64,000 nt of DNA from Ryuthela nishihirai (GCA_038380435.1 JAWZYU010000055.1:2687680-2751679); one strand, 5' to 3'. Shown: positions 1 to 10,550, numbered from the stretch's first letter. Notes: generated from the sequence alone by a model not told the origin. Program-made: numbers and translations.

Positions 1-171
1 ACATTAAAGAACACGCTGGATGGTCTTGATAGGAGGCTACCATCTGTCTCCCAACAGTTGTTCCAGTGGGTCCCCTCCCCCAACCTTCTCTGAGACTTTG
101 GGGTCCGTGTGACCTGACCATATAATGTGCAAAAAAGTACCGCTCAGGGGTAAAACAACCGAACAACCCAA
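1..171 (+). repeat. tRNA-Thr-like SINE, 3' part, cut by window edge
   Basis: The stretch matches the last 170 bases of the SINE family that recurs throughout the window: a start near TTAAAGAACACGCTGGATGG, a CCATCTGTCTCCCAACAG block, the CTTCTCTGAG block, and an end of AAAACAACC repeats. The tRNA-like head would lie left of the window. The short open frames here are by-products of the SINE body, not genes. Confidence 0.85.
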
Positions 172-488
172 CCTTCGAAAGTTTATTCCTGCATCATATA
201 CTGATTCTGGAGGTCTTTCAAGCAACCCTGGAAAGTATTCTGGAATGCTGTGGTTCTGTCGTGGTTGTCTGAATGTCAGCTTAGCAATGGCCTTTCAATA
301 CTCGTTTCAGTGGTGATTACACATTTCAATATAGGGATCTGATGTTTTGACAAAAATTCGTGTAGGAGGAGCCAGTAGTAGGCTAAACTAACCTTCAGCG
401 AGTATCGATGCAGGTCTAAACATGTGGAAACGCGTCAGTAGGTACTTTTTTTTTTAAGAAAATAACATATCTGCTGGTTAATACTTAC
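172..488. other. no recognisable feature
   Basis: AT-rich sequence with no convincing open frame, tRNA or repeat match elsewhere in the window. If the minus-strand exon at 489-644 is real, this is the start of its downstream intron. Confidence 0.5.
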
Positions 489-644
489 AGCTCGTAGGTA
501 TACTTCATTTTTCCACTTCAGCTCTTTCATCAGCCAGTTTAGGACCTCTGCGACTTTGTGACCTTTATATACATGAATATCGCAGAGGGATTTTCTCCTA
601 AGGACAGCGTCCTTCAACGTAGAACAGATGGATGGCATTCTAAT
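489..644 (-). CDS. candidate internal coding exon, unknown gene
   Basis: On the minus strand a 156-base block (52 codons, no stop) is bounded by an acceptor ending TTTGACAG and a strong donor GCT|GTAAGTATT. It enters and leaves in phase 0. The encoded peptide contains SICSTLKDAVLRRKSL, then a GHKVAEVLNWLMKELKW segment that should form an amphipathic helix, then NEVYLRA. It does not resemble the transposon proteins in this window and the composition looks like a normal globular domain. I do not recognise the family. A second possible exon with a matching phase-0 donor lies upstream at about 1,384-1,485. Without transcripts a chance open frame between splice-like sites cannot be excluded. Confidence 0.35.
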
Positions 645-704
645 CTGTCAAAGTTTTAAAAAAATGCATATTTTTTTCATAAATTCTATTATTTTCGATA
701 TTTA

Positions 705-1142
705 TTTGCAATATTTGGTACTTTTCGGCCAGTCGTAATTGTGCGCCAATCTTCGTATCCAGTGAATCTGTCGTCTGCATTATAAAAAACGCCCCGAATG
801 AGCGGAGGCCAAGTGAGAACGAATCAGTAGTGTTTTTTATTCGATGTTGTCCACTTCGAGTTAGAATACTAGTATTTCACTTTATGACTTGTCAAATCCA
901 TTTCACTAAAGTTAATAGATGCCAATGATATCTAGTTTTTGATGACTTTTTGGAATCTGTTTTTTGACCTTTACTCTCTATGGCAGTTAGGGTTCTCAAA
1001 CGGTAGCCTCGAATAAAAAACTACTGATTCGTTCTCACTTGGCATCGGCTCATTCCGGGCGTATTTTATAATGCGGACGACAGATTCACTGGATACGAAG
1101 ATTGACGCACAATTACCGAAAAATACCAAATATTTATTGCGA
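705..1142. mobile_element. fold-back element with ~130-150 bp inverted arms
   Basis: The left arm (about 705-857) and right arm (about 1,011-1,142) are imperfect inverted complements. Both contain CGTATCCAGTGAATCTGTCG, a GCATTATAAAA motif and GTGAGAACGAATCAGTAGT. The roughly 150-base centre shows no coding potential. The outer ends read AATATTTGGTA and TACCAAATATT. This is the build of a non-autonomous inverted-repeat transposon (MITE). No clear target duplication was found, so the superfamily is unknown. It sits in the intron between the two candidate minus-strand exons. Confidence 0.7.
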
Positions 1143-1383
1143 ATTTAATGTTGTTTTATATTAATAATTCATAAATCTTTGAAATTCTTTAAAACAAAAA
1201 TCAAGTAGGGAGGAGTGTTTGACATGAAAACTGAAATACAGAGAACTGCCCAATTGGCTTAACCATTCTGAGACTTCAATTTCTAATTAATACCTCATAA
1301 TAAGATTCAACTCTATATGAATCCTTTATACCATCAAAAGGAAAATCAAAATGAAAGATATTTCAAATAAAAAAGGTATTTAC

Positions 1384-1485
1384 CAGTGTCCAAAAGGCTG
1401 GTACCGCTGCATTGATTGACTCCATCAGATTGATGTTATTGCTGATGTTATATATGCCACCATCCATAAAACAAGCGCAACATTT
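1384..1485 (-). CDS. possible coding exon end, unknown gene
   Basis: On the minus strand a frame open from 1,485 ends at CTG|GTAAATACC, in the same phase (0) as the acceptor of the exon at 489-644. It encodes MDGGIYNISNNINLMES followed by INAAVPAFWTL. No good acceptor AG is visible just upstream and a stop codon lies at 1,486-1,488, so the 5' boundary is unresolved. Weak support; phase agreement with the next candidate exon is the main argument. Confidence 0.2.
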
Positions 1486-1670
1486 TTATCCAAGATGTAT
1501 AGATAAGTCATTTCTTTTTAATACAGTTCAATCACAATAAAGTTGTAAGTACCCTTCACAACTCTGACGGGATAGTTCGGTCATATAGACAGCCATGGCA
1601 TACTGATGCTGTTACACCACAAAAAACATATTTTTCTCTTAAACTGTTTCATTAATTGAAGAACACGGTT

Positions 1671-2077
1671 CCACATAAAGGGTTGGGTTGTTTTACCTCT
1701 GAGCGGCACTTTTTTGCACACCATGAGCTAAATGGCCAGGTCACATGGACCCCGAAGGCTCAGAGAAGGTTTGGGGAGGGGACCCACTTGAACAGCTGTT
1801 GGGAGACAGATGGTAGCCTCCCGTCAAGGCCATCCAGAGTGTTCTTTAACGTGCGCAGGGTATGGCTCTCCCGCACACGGAGCCACGGCTTAACGTCCCA
1901 TCCGACGGACGGCGGCCTTTCCAAGCCCATCGGTGTCCCCTACTGACCGTGAGCAAGGCGAGGTGTTTTGCGGAGATAAATCTCAACGCTGACCCAGCAG
2001 GGACTCGAACCTGGGAACTACAGATTACGAGCCTGGAGCGCTACCGACTGAGCCACCCCCGCCCCCCACATAAAGGG
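1671..2077 (-). mobile_element. full-length tRNA-Thr-like SINE with 12-bp target duplication
   Basis: Read on the minus strand, the element starts with a tRNA-like head (A box TGGCTCAGTCGGTAG, B box GGTTCGAGTCCC; anticodon-loop CTCGTAA in intact copies, i.e. CGT, threonine), followed by a conserved body and a tail of short CAACCC repeats rather than poly(A). The flanks carry the identical 12-mer CCACATAAAGGG at 1,671-1,682 and 2,066-2,077, the signature of LINE-mediated retroposition. Confidence 0.92.
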
Positions 2078-2514
2078 AACAAACTAATTGTGCTTACACT
2101 GCTTTACATTTCATAATTGCACTTTCCTCTTCACTTAACCCTTTCAGGACCATAAGGTTTCTAAGAGTAAATATTAGTATGTAACTGTTTATTTTAGTTT
2201 GTTTAGACGTAAAATAAATAAAAAATCATAAGAAAAATACATAACAATGTGTAGTTTTTTTGGAATTTTATGGGAAATATTTTTCCCAATGGACTATAAA
2301 GGTAACACAAATTATAGTTAGGCTTATTATGCAATGTCTTTTATTTATTGGTTTATTATAACAAAATGTTAACTAAAATAATACAAAATTATGAACTAAA
2401 ATTACTATACAAAATGATGTGCTAATTATGATATTCTGCGAAGCAATTTCTTTTGGTAGTGAGGCAAAGATGGACATTGCACATAGTACATATATTATGC
2501 GTCCTGACAGTTCT
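2078..2514. other. no recognisable feature
   Basis: Very AT-rich spacer between two SINE copies. I see no coding frame, tRNA or repeated motif. Confidence 0.5.
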
Positions 2515-2901
2515 GGGTTGGGTTGTTTTACCTCTGAGCGGCACTTTTTTGCACACCATGGGCTAAATGGCCAGGTCACATGGACCCCGAAGGCTCAGAG
2601 AAGGTTGGGGGAGGGGACCCACTGGAACAGCTGTTGGGAGACAGATGGTAGCCTCCCGTCAAGGCCATCCAGCGTGTTCTTTAACGTGCACAGTGTATGG
2701 CTCTCCCGCACACGGGGCCACGGCTTAACGTCCCATCCGACGGACGGCGGCCTTTCCAAGCCCATCGGTGTCCCCTACTGACCGTGGGCAGGGCGGGGAA
2801 TTTTGCGGAGATAAATCTCAACGCTGACCCAGCTGCGACTCGAACCTGGGAACTACAGATTACGAGCCTGGCGCGCTACCGACTGAGCCACCCACGCCCC
2901 C
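2515..2901 (-). mobile_element. full-length tRNA-Thr-like SINE
   Basis: Same family and orientation as the copy ending at 2,065, about 95% similar by eye. Head, body and CAACCC tail are all present. No clear target duplication was recognised at its ends. A 68-codon open frame running into it is a by-product of the body sequence. Confidence 0.9.
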
Positions 2902-3091
2902 AGAGTGTTATCTTCCTTAACTTCAACTAATAATATAAACGATATATTTTTGCTATAAATTCTATTGATAGAATGCGTTAATGAAGAACAGAATATTTGA
3001 TAGTCTTAAGTAATCCCGGATGTAGAAAAAAAGATCGGGGGGGGGGGGGAAGAGAAACAAAATAGAGCTGGAAAAAAAACTGCTCGCCATT

Positions 3092-3380
3092 TTTATCCGT
3101 AGTGGCGATTTGCAATATGCACCGTTTGTATTAATAAAATTATGTTAAAATTTTAAAAATATTTAATCGTGAGTCAGGAATTATCGTTCCATGCACTTTT
3201 GAATATTTATCGTGGAAAAATTATAAAATATTCATTAATCCGCTTGCTCGTCTGGTTTGTAACAGTCACCATTTTTATCGGTCGTTTTGAATAATGGCGA
3301 TGTGGAAATATGCACCGTCTGTGTTAAGCTTACACTAAAATTTTATAAATAATTAGTCGTACTGTCATGAATTCTCGTTT
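3092..3380. repeat. two diverged direct copies of a ~110-bp unit, spacing ~175 bp
   Basis: The blocks at about 3,092-3,195 and 3,268-3,380 share CCATTTTTATC, ATGGCGAT-like, AATATGCACCGT and TTAAAATTTTA motifs in the same order, with many substitutions. They look like an old tandem duplication or internal repeats of a transposon of unknown type. Confidence 0.6.
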
Positions 3381-3381
3381 C

Positions 3382-3560
3382 ATATGAATCCGTCGGCCGC
3401 ATTATAAAAAAAACCCATAAAAAATATAAAGTCGCAGAGGAAGTGAATCAGTATAATGTGGAATTAGAAACTCGCTCCAAATCTCGTTATCGAATGTTTA
3501 CGGAAAATCGCCAAAATCGATTCTGCGGGACTCTAATTCCAGGATACGCCATTTGTTAGA
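3382..3560. repeat. dispersed repeat also found at 14,004-14,165
   Basis: Shared landmarks are GAATCCGTCGGCC, CATTATAAAA, GAGGAAGTGAATCA, GTGGAATTAGAAACTCGCTC and TCGATTCTGCGG. The CATTATAAAA portion also resembles the arms of the fold-back element at 705-1,142. No coding potential. Superfamily unknown. Confidence 0.7.
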
Positions 3561-3825
3561 GAAACAGACTTATTCGGGCTTTCCCCAATGCTAGCAGAGG
3601 TAAAATTTTCTATGCAAATAATGTATTTTCATCATTTGCATTGCTCCTTACATTCATATCCGGTAGCAACATATTTAAAACATTATTACTATTCCTAAAG
3701 TTTGCATCATTCTGATCAAGCTTCGGATACTAATTATCAATATTAATTTTATCTAACATCATTATAGTAAGGCCTTTCAATGTCCTCCAAACAGCTACCA
3801 TAGTTCCTCTTAGCATGAATAAAAT

Positions 3826-5016
3826 GGGGCGGGGGTGGCTCAGTCGGTAGCGCGCCAGGCTCGTAATCTGTAGTTCCCAGATTCGAGTCCCAGCTGGGTC
3901 AGCGTTGAGATTTATCTCCGCAAAATTCTCCGCCCTGCCCACAGTCAGTAGGGGACACCGATGGGCTTGGTAAAGGCCGCTGTCCGTCGGATGGGACGTT
4001 AAGCCGTGGCCCCGTGTGCGGGAGAGCCATACCCTGTGCACGTTAAAGAACACGCTGGATGGCCTTGACGGGAGGCTACCATCTGTCTCCCAACAGCTGT
4101 TCCAGTGGGTTCTCTCCCCCAACCTTCTCTGAGCCTTCAGGGTCCTTGTGACCTGGCCATTTAGTCCACGGTGTGCAAAAAAGTGCCGCTCAGAGGAAAA
4201 ACACCAACGTTTAAGAACACGCTTGATGACTCCTAACATCTGTTCTAGTGGGTCCCCTGCCCCACCCTTCTCTGAGCCTTCGGGGTTCATGTGACCTGGC
4301 CATTTACCCCATGGTGTGCAAAAGAGTGCCGCTCAGAGGTAAAACAACCAACGTTTAAGATCACGCTGGATGACCTTTACAGGAGGCTATCATCTTTCTC
4401 CTAACAGCTGTTCTAGTGGGTCCCCTCCCCTTCTCTGAGCCTTCGGGGTCCATGTGACCTGGCCATTTAGCCCATGGTGTGCAAAAAAGTGCCGCTCAGA
4501 GGTAAAACAAATAATGTCAACAAACACGCTGGATGGCCTTGACGGGAGGCTACCATCTGTCTCCCAACAGTAGTTCCAGTGGGACCCCTCCCCCAACCTT
4601 CTCTGAGCCTTCGGGGTCCATGTGACATGGCCATTTAGCCCATGATGTACAAAAAAGTGCCGCTCAGAGGTAGAACAGCCCAATGTTAAAGAATACAATG
4701 GATGGCCTTGACGGGAGGTTACCATCTGTCTCTCAACAGCTGTTCCAGTGGGTCCACTCTCCCAACCTTCTCTGAGTCTTCGGGGTCCATGTGACCTGGC
4801 CATTTAGCCCATGGTGTGTAAAAAAGTGCCGCTCAGAGGTAAAACAACTAATATCAACGAACACGCTGGATGGCCTTGACGGGAGGCTACCATCTATCTC
4901 CCAACAGCTGTTCGAGTGGGACCCCTCCCCCAACCTTCTCTGAGCCTTCGGGGTCCATGTGACATGACAATTTAACCCATGGTGTGCAAAAACGTGCCGC
5001 TCAGAGGTAAAACATC
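3826..5016 (+). repeat. SINE followed by tandem array of its own 3' unit
   Basis: A full tRNA-Thr-like SINE begins at 3,826 (GGGGCGGGGGTGGCTC). From about 4,042 its last ~165 bases recur head to tail: units start near 4,042, 4,208, 4,352, 4,515, 4,683 and 4,851, each beginning with an AA(G/C)(A/G)AACACGCTGG-like phrase and ending with GCCGCTCAGAGGTAAAACA. The units differ by substitutions and small deletions, so the array is not brand new. Minus-strand frames of 137 and 96 codons run through the array because the unit is frame-compatible; they are not evidence of a protein. Confidence 0.9.
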
Positions 5017-5324
5017 CCAACACAACCCTTGGAAGAAAATCTGGAGAGCACGAGAATTACAAAACAGTTTCTAAACATAATAATATGGCACTGTTTAAAC
5101 CACCGTCTCCAGCTTGTTTTAAATGATTTTAAAAATGAAATAAAGCAACAATGAATTTAAAAACTTTATTGATAAGATATACCTATTTTTCATCAGTTCA
5201 ATAAGAACCAAATTGAACTTTCAAAAATATCTGGGCAACTTGCTATAGATATTATAAATATTGGTAGAGTTTTATGGGCCGACTGTAGTTTTAAGCTCAG
5301 CCCTAGCTGTTTGGCCTGCTTATC
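5017..5324. other. no recognisable feature
   Basis: AT-rich spacer without open frames of note or matches elsewhere in the window. Confidence 0.5.
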
Positions 5325-5545
5325 TATAAAAAAATAAATAAATACCCCCTCAAGCAGCTGCTTGCCACAGAGGTCTGACAGGAGCCTGTCAGTTTATATG
5401 CCATAGTAGAAGGTCTGAGAGAATGACAGGACCTCAGCAGAAAAACGACACACACATCCATGCCTAATCCGGGGCTCAAACCCAGGTCCCTTAGATCAGT
5501 AGCCAAGCGCGCTAACCACTCGGCCATGGGACGGCTACTAATACG
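5325..5545 (-). mobile_element. tRNA-Ser-like SINE (second SINE family)
   Basis: On the minus strand it starts with CCATGGCCGAGTGGTTAGCG (class II tRNA A-box style, serine/leucine-like) and ACCTGGGTTTGAGCCCC as B box, followed by a body with CTGTCAGACCTCTGTGGCAAG and GCAGCTGCTTGAGGGGG and an AT-rich tail (TATTTATTTATTTT). Other copies are at 14,220-14,365, 15,715-15,925, 25,669-25,880 and 58,095-58,290. Confidence 0.85.
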
Positions 5546-5606
5546 GCTTAGACTTGCAACGACTACACGGTTCGCAGTCACGTCATCCACATGACCATAT
5601 AGGTCG

Positions 5607-6170
5607 GCTTATCTAGCACTACCCCCCCCCCCCCCCCGATAGGGGACCACCTTGTCGTGGTGGGGGGGCCTAGGGCCCAGCAACCCGGCTGAAGGTTGTG
5701 CCGACCGGATTGGTCCACCGGTTGGACATGGCCAAGGCCAACCGAGGTTGAAGACGCTGCTGGCCAGCTTGATTGCCGGTCGGATGGTGACGGCGTTGGA
5801 GACCTCACCTCTCAGGGACCTGTGTGGTCAGTTCGACGGCTCTGCCCCCTAAGGCACGAGCTGTCCAAAAAGTCTGGGTCTTACTAAGAGTCTCCACCCC
5901 GGATGCCGATCGAGCCTGGATTTTTATATCCTTGCACATTTGCAAACCGGGGAATAGATTAAAGTTAGGTTTCTTCCGGTGGTTAGCTTTCCTTCTATAG
6001 GACTGCTGCCATGTGAGGCTGGGGTTGAGGTGCGCCTATAGGGCGTATTCCTTGCCCCCGGCTCTAGATGGTCATGGCTTTTCTTAACCAGGTAGTGCTG
6101 TCAGGCGGAACCGGGAATTGCCGTGGTTGCATATGATCGCAACATAGAGATTCATTATCTAGCACTACAT
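5607..6170 (+). mobile_element. GC-rich short retroelement with 14-bp target duplication
   Basis: The 14-mer TTATCTAGCACTAC flanks the block exactly (5,607-5,620 and 6,157-6,170). Inside, it opens with a run of about 16 C, then GATAGGGGACCACC and a CCACC/GGTGG hairpin, and is clearly richer in GC than its surroundings. There is no poly(A); the 3' end carries a GTTGC/GCAAC hairpin. No conserved protein is visible. The length of the target duplication fits non-LTR retrotransposition. I interpret it as a short, internally deleted LINE (5' UTR joined to 3' UTR) or a LINE-dependent SINE; the parent family is not identified. Confidence 0.7.
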
Positions 6171-6777
6171 AAATATTTTTATTCAAATAAACAGTACTTG
6201 GGTACGGCTACTCGTCTTGAAAATGAATTTTTTGAATAATTTGGAATTACTGATTTTTTTTTAAAGAATATAATTTTTATTCATAAGAGCAAAGAATACA
6301 AATACATTTACAATTTGACCCGCAAAGCTAAATAGCTTATCTGCAGGAAAATGAATAAATTATATTAAACATAGGTCATTCAGCCACAAAAATGGTGTAC
6401 ATCAAATAAATCCACAAAACACAACACATAATAATCAGCTAACTAGAAAATACCAAATAATTTTTAATTCCATTTTAAGTCTTCTAAAAGAATCTATATT
6501 TAGTAATTCTTTTGGAATAGCATTAAATATAAGTGGTACTTGATATTCGGAGGTGTTTCCCGTAATTATTTCGAAAATTTGGCAATTTGTAATAACCTTG
6601 GTTTTGAAGTCTTGTATTTTTGTTATGTTGAATTTTTAGTTTGTAAGTTTCGTCAAAAAAAATTTTTAATTATTACATTATATTTATATAAATTGCTGTA
6701 GGATAAAAGATTTAAAAATGTTAATCTATCGGTGGAAGTTTAGATATAATAAAGGCTGAAAAACTGGTGATAAGATC
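6171..6777. other. no recognisable feature
   Basis: AT-rich sequence between two insertions; no coding or RNA feature found. Confidence 0.5.
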
Positions 6778-7146
6778 TATTAAAGCAGGCATTTAAAATA
6801 TACTGCCCGCGGGCCATGTGCCCCCCCCCCCCCGGGGCATTTAGATGCAGCCCGCGACTTCAATTAATAATACTCGAATTTCATGAATAGTTTTTCTATA
6901 CATTGAACACATAGGTACAGATTACAGAAAAGAAGCTGAAAAGATATCAAGTATCTGGATCTTCGAAATAATGTGCTGTTTATTAATCGTTATGATTTAA
7001 TGCCATTTTAATTTTGATGTATACTTTAAATTTAAATAAAAGATTTTTTATATGAAATTAGTGTTTAATTGAATCCCGGCCGCTGATATACTTTAAAAGA
7101 AAAATTGCCACTTTACAAGATTGAGTTTGACACCCCTGTATTAAAG
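6778..7146. mobile_element. non-autonomous hAT element (353 bp) with 8-bp target duplication
   Basis: The 8-mer TATTAAAG lies at 6,778-6,785 and 7,139-7,146. The right end reads GAGTTTGACACCCCTG, the complement of the CAGGGGTGTCAAACTC terminus common to one hAT group; the left end (CAGGCATTTAAAATATACTGC) is a mutated form. The interior holds GCCCGCGGGCC and a C run but no coding frame. An 8-bp duplication plus CAG ends fits hAT. Confidence 0.85.
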
Positions 7147-7467
7147 CATTTCAAATGCTTGAAAAGTAAAGGGTCCATACGAAAAAAAATTGATGATTTA
7201 ATCGCCTCAGAAACTTTCAAGTATACATATTGAGGATATTATACAGGGTGTCTCAAAAATATAGGTACAAACTTTTAGGGGAGGTAGATAACATCTAAAG
7301 CATAGATTTCCAACGGGGTCGATACCGCCCCCCAGTGGGCGCTGGAGCCTTCCATGGGGGCGGTAGCGGATTCAGAGGCAAATGGGGGGCGTTGAGGCAG
7401 TCAAGAGGGGCGGTCAAATAAATAAATAATTTTAATGGAATTTTCTGTGACAACCTTTTTATCTCTT

Positions 7468-7935
7468 CTATTCTGTGGTGTCTTCCTGGTGATTCTGGTC
7501 ATCCACTACCTCATCCGTCATGTACAGCTTTTCAACTGCAGCTTGGACAATAAGTTCCCTGCTACCGCCTACTAGCGTACTGGTACGTCTGAAGTCGACT
7601 GAGATGCTCTCAAAAGTTCTCTTCAAGATCACAGATTGGATATAAGCTTCAATATGTTTTCCCACTCCAAGTCGCTTTGAGTATGCTTTATGGTACGTAG
7701 TTACAATACCATCCCACGTCAGAACATAAGGTATAATATTAACATTACACTTGTGAATTAGGCTCAACTCATTAGCCAGCAGATCATACTTCCTCTTCTT
7801 TTCAACCTCTACTGTCCGCAGGTTATCCTGAGATGTTATTCCTACTTCAATAATTGTAATCTCATTCAATACCTTTACATGCACTACTATATCAGGCTTA
7901 TTATGTTGGACATGTGTGTCCGTTCTGATAGGCAA
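7468..7935 (-). pseudogene. restriction-like endonuclease domain fragment of a non-LTR element
   Basis: About 155 codons are open on the minus strand; the first codon is not ATG and the frame stays open further upstream, so this is a C-terminal piece. Early residues read PIRTDTHVQHNKPDIVV, then EITIIEVGIT and KKRKYDLLANELS. Proline-aspartate, then glutamate after a beta-strand-like run (IIEVG), then a K/RKYxxL helix is the order expected of the PD-(D/E)XK-type domain that follows reverse transcriptase in some LINE-like elements. The usual lysine after the glutamate is not evident. No reverse transcriptase lies next to it. It lies wholly inside the hAT element, in antisense to the transposase, so it was captured by, or inserted into, that element. 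Confidence 0.55.
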
Positions 7936-8421
7936 ATCAACCTTGAAGCAATAATAATATAATAATAAATTTGTTATATTTAATATTTTTTTATAATTAT
8001 TTTTTAATATAATAAAATACTTTGAATAAATATTTTATCTAACTATGTAAATTATCTTATTGTTATCGCGTTAATAAGCATTTTTAAATTAGCATAGGTA
8101 TACCTATACCTAATTTGTTTCAGTTTAGAATAGATTGACGTGCAAGTTGGTAGGTAAACACGCGGTTCATGCAATTTAACATGTTTCGACAAGAATATGG
8201 GAGCTTGAAATGACTTGTTTACGGAGCAAGTGCGCCGGCATCGCAAACATACAAGTTAATGCGTGCACAAAATCAAATTTATAAAAGCGATAGCTCTAGG
8301 AATGTTTTATTATTTTTATGTGCTTCGCCGTGATAAATAGTCGTGAGTGATAAGTGTTAGAAGTCATTATAAACATTATTTTTATAACTATCTATAAATC
8401 TGTTGAGAAGTTAATTTGAAA

Positions 8422-10198
8422 ATGTCTGAATCTACATCTAAAAAGAAATGCCGGCAGTACAGTATTGAGTATTTGAAATATGGATTTACGTACTCTCCTA
8501 CAAACCAATCATTACCTATGTGTTTAATTTGCCGAAAAGTTTTTTCAAATGAAGCTATGAAACCTTCTAGGCTACAAGAGCATTTAAATAAAATGCATGC
8601 TGATAAGAAGAACAAAGATTTATCCTATTTTCAAGAACTGGAAAAGCAATATTTAAAACAGCCAACTATGTCAAACCTTTTTGCGTCGTCTTCTAAACAA
8701 GATGATGATGGACTACGAGCCTCATATAACGTTTCATTGTTAATCGCAAAAGCAGGAAAACCACACACAATTGGCGAGGAATTAATTTTGTCGGCAGTCA
8801 AAGAGATATTAAAAACTGTTCTTCATCATAAGACACCGTCAGATATCATCAAAAAAATTCCTCTCAGTAATAATTCAGTGCAAAGAAGAATAGATGAAAT
8901 GGCAAAAGACGTTGAAATATCATTATGTGATTACTTAAAGACTTGCAAATTTTCCATTCAACTCGATGAATCAACTCTACCAAATAACGAAGCTCTACTC
9001 TTATCATACGTACGATTTATAAAAGAAGAAAAAATTCATGAAGAGTTATTATTTGCTAAAAATTTGGAATCTGATACAAAGGGAGAATCTATATTTAATA
9101 CCATGCAAAAGTTTTTTCAAGAGAAAGAAATTCCTATTTGCAATATTTTGTCTGCTGCTACTGATGGTGCTCCAGCAATGACAGGGCGTCATAAGGGTTT
9201 CATAGCGCATTTGAAACAAGCAGTACCAAATGTACTCGCTATACATTGTATTATTCATCGTCAGCATTTGGTTGCAAAAAATTTGAATGAACGTCTGCAT
9301 ACGTCGCTCCATTACGTTTTAAAGCAATCAATAAGATTAGAAGCAATTCATTGAATGACCGATTATTTGGTAAGCTTTGTAATGAAAATGATGAAGATTA
9401 CAATCACTTGCTGCTGCACACAGAAGTACGTTGGCTCTCTAAAGGTGTTTGTCTGAATCGTTTTTTCAATCTATTTGACTCAGTACTGGACTTTCTTGAA
9501 GACAGAGACGAAAAATTGCGCGAAAACCTGATTACGTCAAAAAATGACATCGCTTATTTGACAGACCTGTTTAAATTATTTAATCAAGTTAATTTACAAT
9601 TGCAAGGTGATGAGTTGAATTTAATTAAAACTAAAAACGTCATAGCTGCTTTTGCGGGAAAACTTCTTCTATTCAAACGAAATCTAGGTAGAGGTGAATA
9701 CAACCACTTTGCCACATTATCAGCAGTCTCTGCAAAACCGGAAGATTTACTTATTTACTGCCAACACTTGGAAGTTCTTCATGTTGATTTTACGAAGCGT
9801 TTTCAAGATATTTTAAGCATGAATATACCGAGTTGGGTTTTAGATCCCTTCGCAAACACAGATACTGAAGAATCATCAAATTTGGAAGAGGAACTCTTAG
9901 AACTCACGACTAACGAAGGACTCAAAGTAAAATTCAAACCTGGATACCAAGAGTTCTGCTTCAAAAATCAATACCAGTTCTCTACCCTGGATTGTGGGCA
10001 ATAGTACAGAAGTTTTTAATCGCATTTCCTTCGTTCTATATGGCTGAGCGTGGATTCAGTGCAGTAGCTAATTTACTGTCAAAGAAGAGGAACAGACTAC
10101 ACATCACTGAACGTGGCGATCTGCGATTGATGTTAACGAAATTGGAACCCGACATTAACAAATTGTTAACACTCCACCAGCCTCAACCATCTAATTAA
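8422..10198 (+). pseudogene. hAT transposase (ZBED5/SCAND3-like), two frameshifts
   Basis: Starts at ATG 8,422. Domains in order: an N-terminal BED-like zinc finger (MCLICRKVF, later HLNKMH), a linker, the RNase H-like core with SIQLDEST and SAATDGAPAMTG carrying candidate catalytic aspartates, the AIHCIIHRQHL signature, then in a second frame the LHTEVRWLSKG motif, and in a third frame the C-terminal dimerisation segment FYMAERGFSAVANLLSKKRNRL-type (shown here only in part). Frame changes lie near 9,315-9,328 and near 9,957-9,960; each looks like a single-base indel. The three pieces together give about 590 codons, near full length for this family. Few other lesions are present, so loss of function is fairly recent, or one frameshift is a sequencing error. 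Flanking sequence shows an AT-rich leader only. Confidence 0.93.
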
Positions 10199-10550
10199 TT
10201 TTTTTATTTATTATTAATTTTGTGTTTATCTCATTATTTTTTTATTTCTTATTGATTCTGTGTTTATTTTTAAAATTTTAATAAACAATTTTATTGTGCA
10301 TTTGGTTGTATTATTAATTTCTGCTTTATGATTTTTAATAGATAAATAAACAGATAAATTAGGTAAAGATAATATACAACAATATTTTAATATTTCATAT
10401 AAAATTAACTATTATGGACTAGGGGGGCGTTGAAATTTTTCTTCTCTTCTAAAGGGGGCGATGGTCCAGAAAAGATTTGGAATGATCTAAAGGAATGAGA
10501 ATTGCATAGGAACCCATAACCGGAAACGTCATGGGAAAGTGGTAGCAGAG

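Larger units (their letters stand above)
7293..10492 (+). mobile_element. hAT transposon with 8-bp target duplication
   Basis: Target duplication ATCTAAAG occurs at 7,293-7,300 and 10,485-10,492. The uninterrupted right arm of the host element (complement around 10,976) has this 8-mer once, in the same context, which proves the insertion point. Ends begin CATAG and CATTC with GCCCCC-rich subterminal blocks. Content: a restriction-like endonuclease relic (minus strand, 7,468-7,935), an AT-rich leader, and a ZBED-type hAT transposase gene broken by two frameshifts (8,422-10,198). Confidence 0.92.

Noticed and set aside
1656..2930. Open frames with the recurring peptide words TSERHFFAHHGLNGQVTWTP and SLPSRPSSVFFNVHRVWLSR
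   Set aside because: They recur at every SINE copy, on the complement of the SINE body, and break wherever the SINE ends. They are passive open frames of a short repeat, not a protein family.
5621..5680. HDV-like self-cleaving ribozyme at the 5' end of the GC-rich retroelement
   Set aside because: A P3-like hairpin is present, but I could not pair convincing P1 and P2 strands in the required order without using the homopolymer C and G runs.
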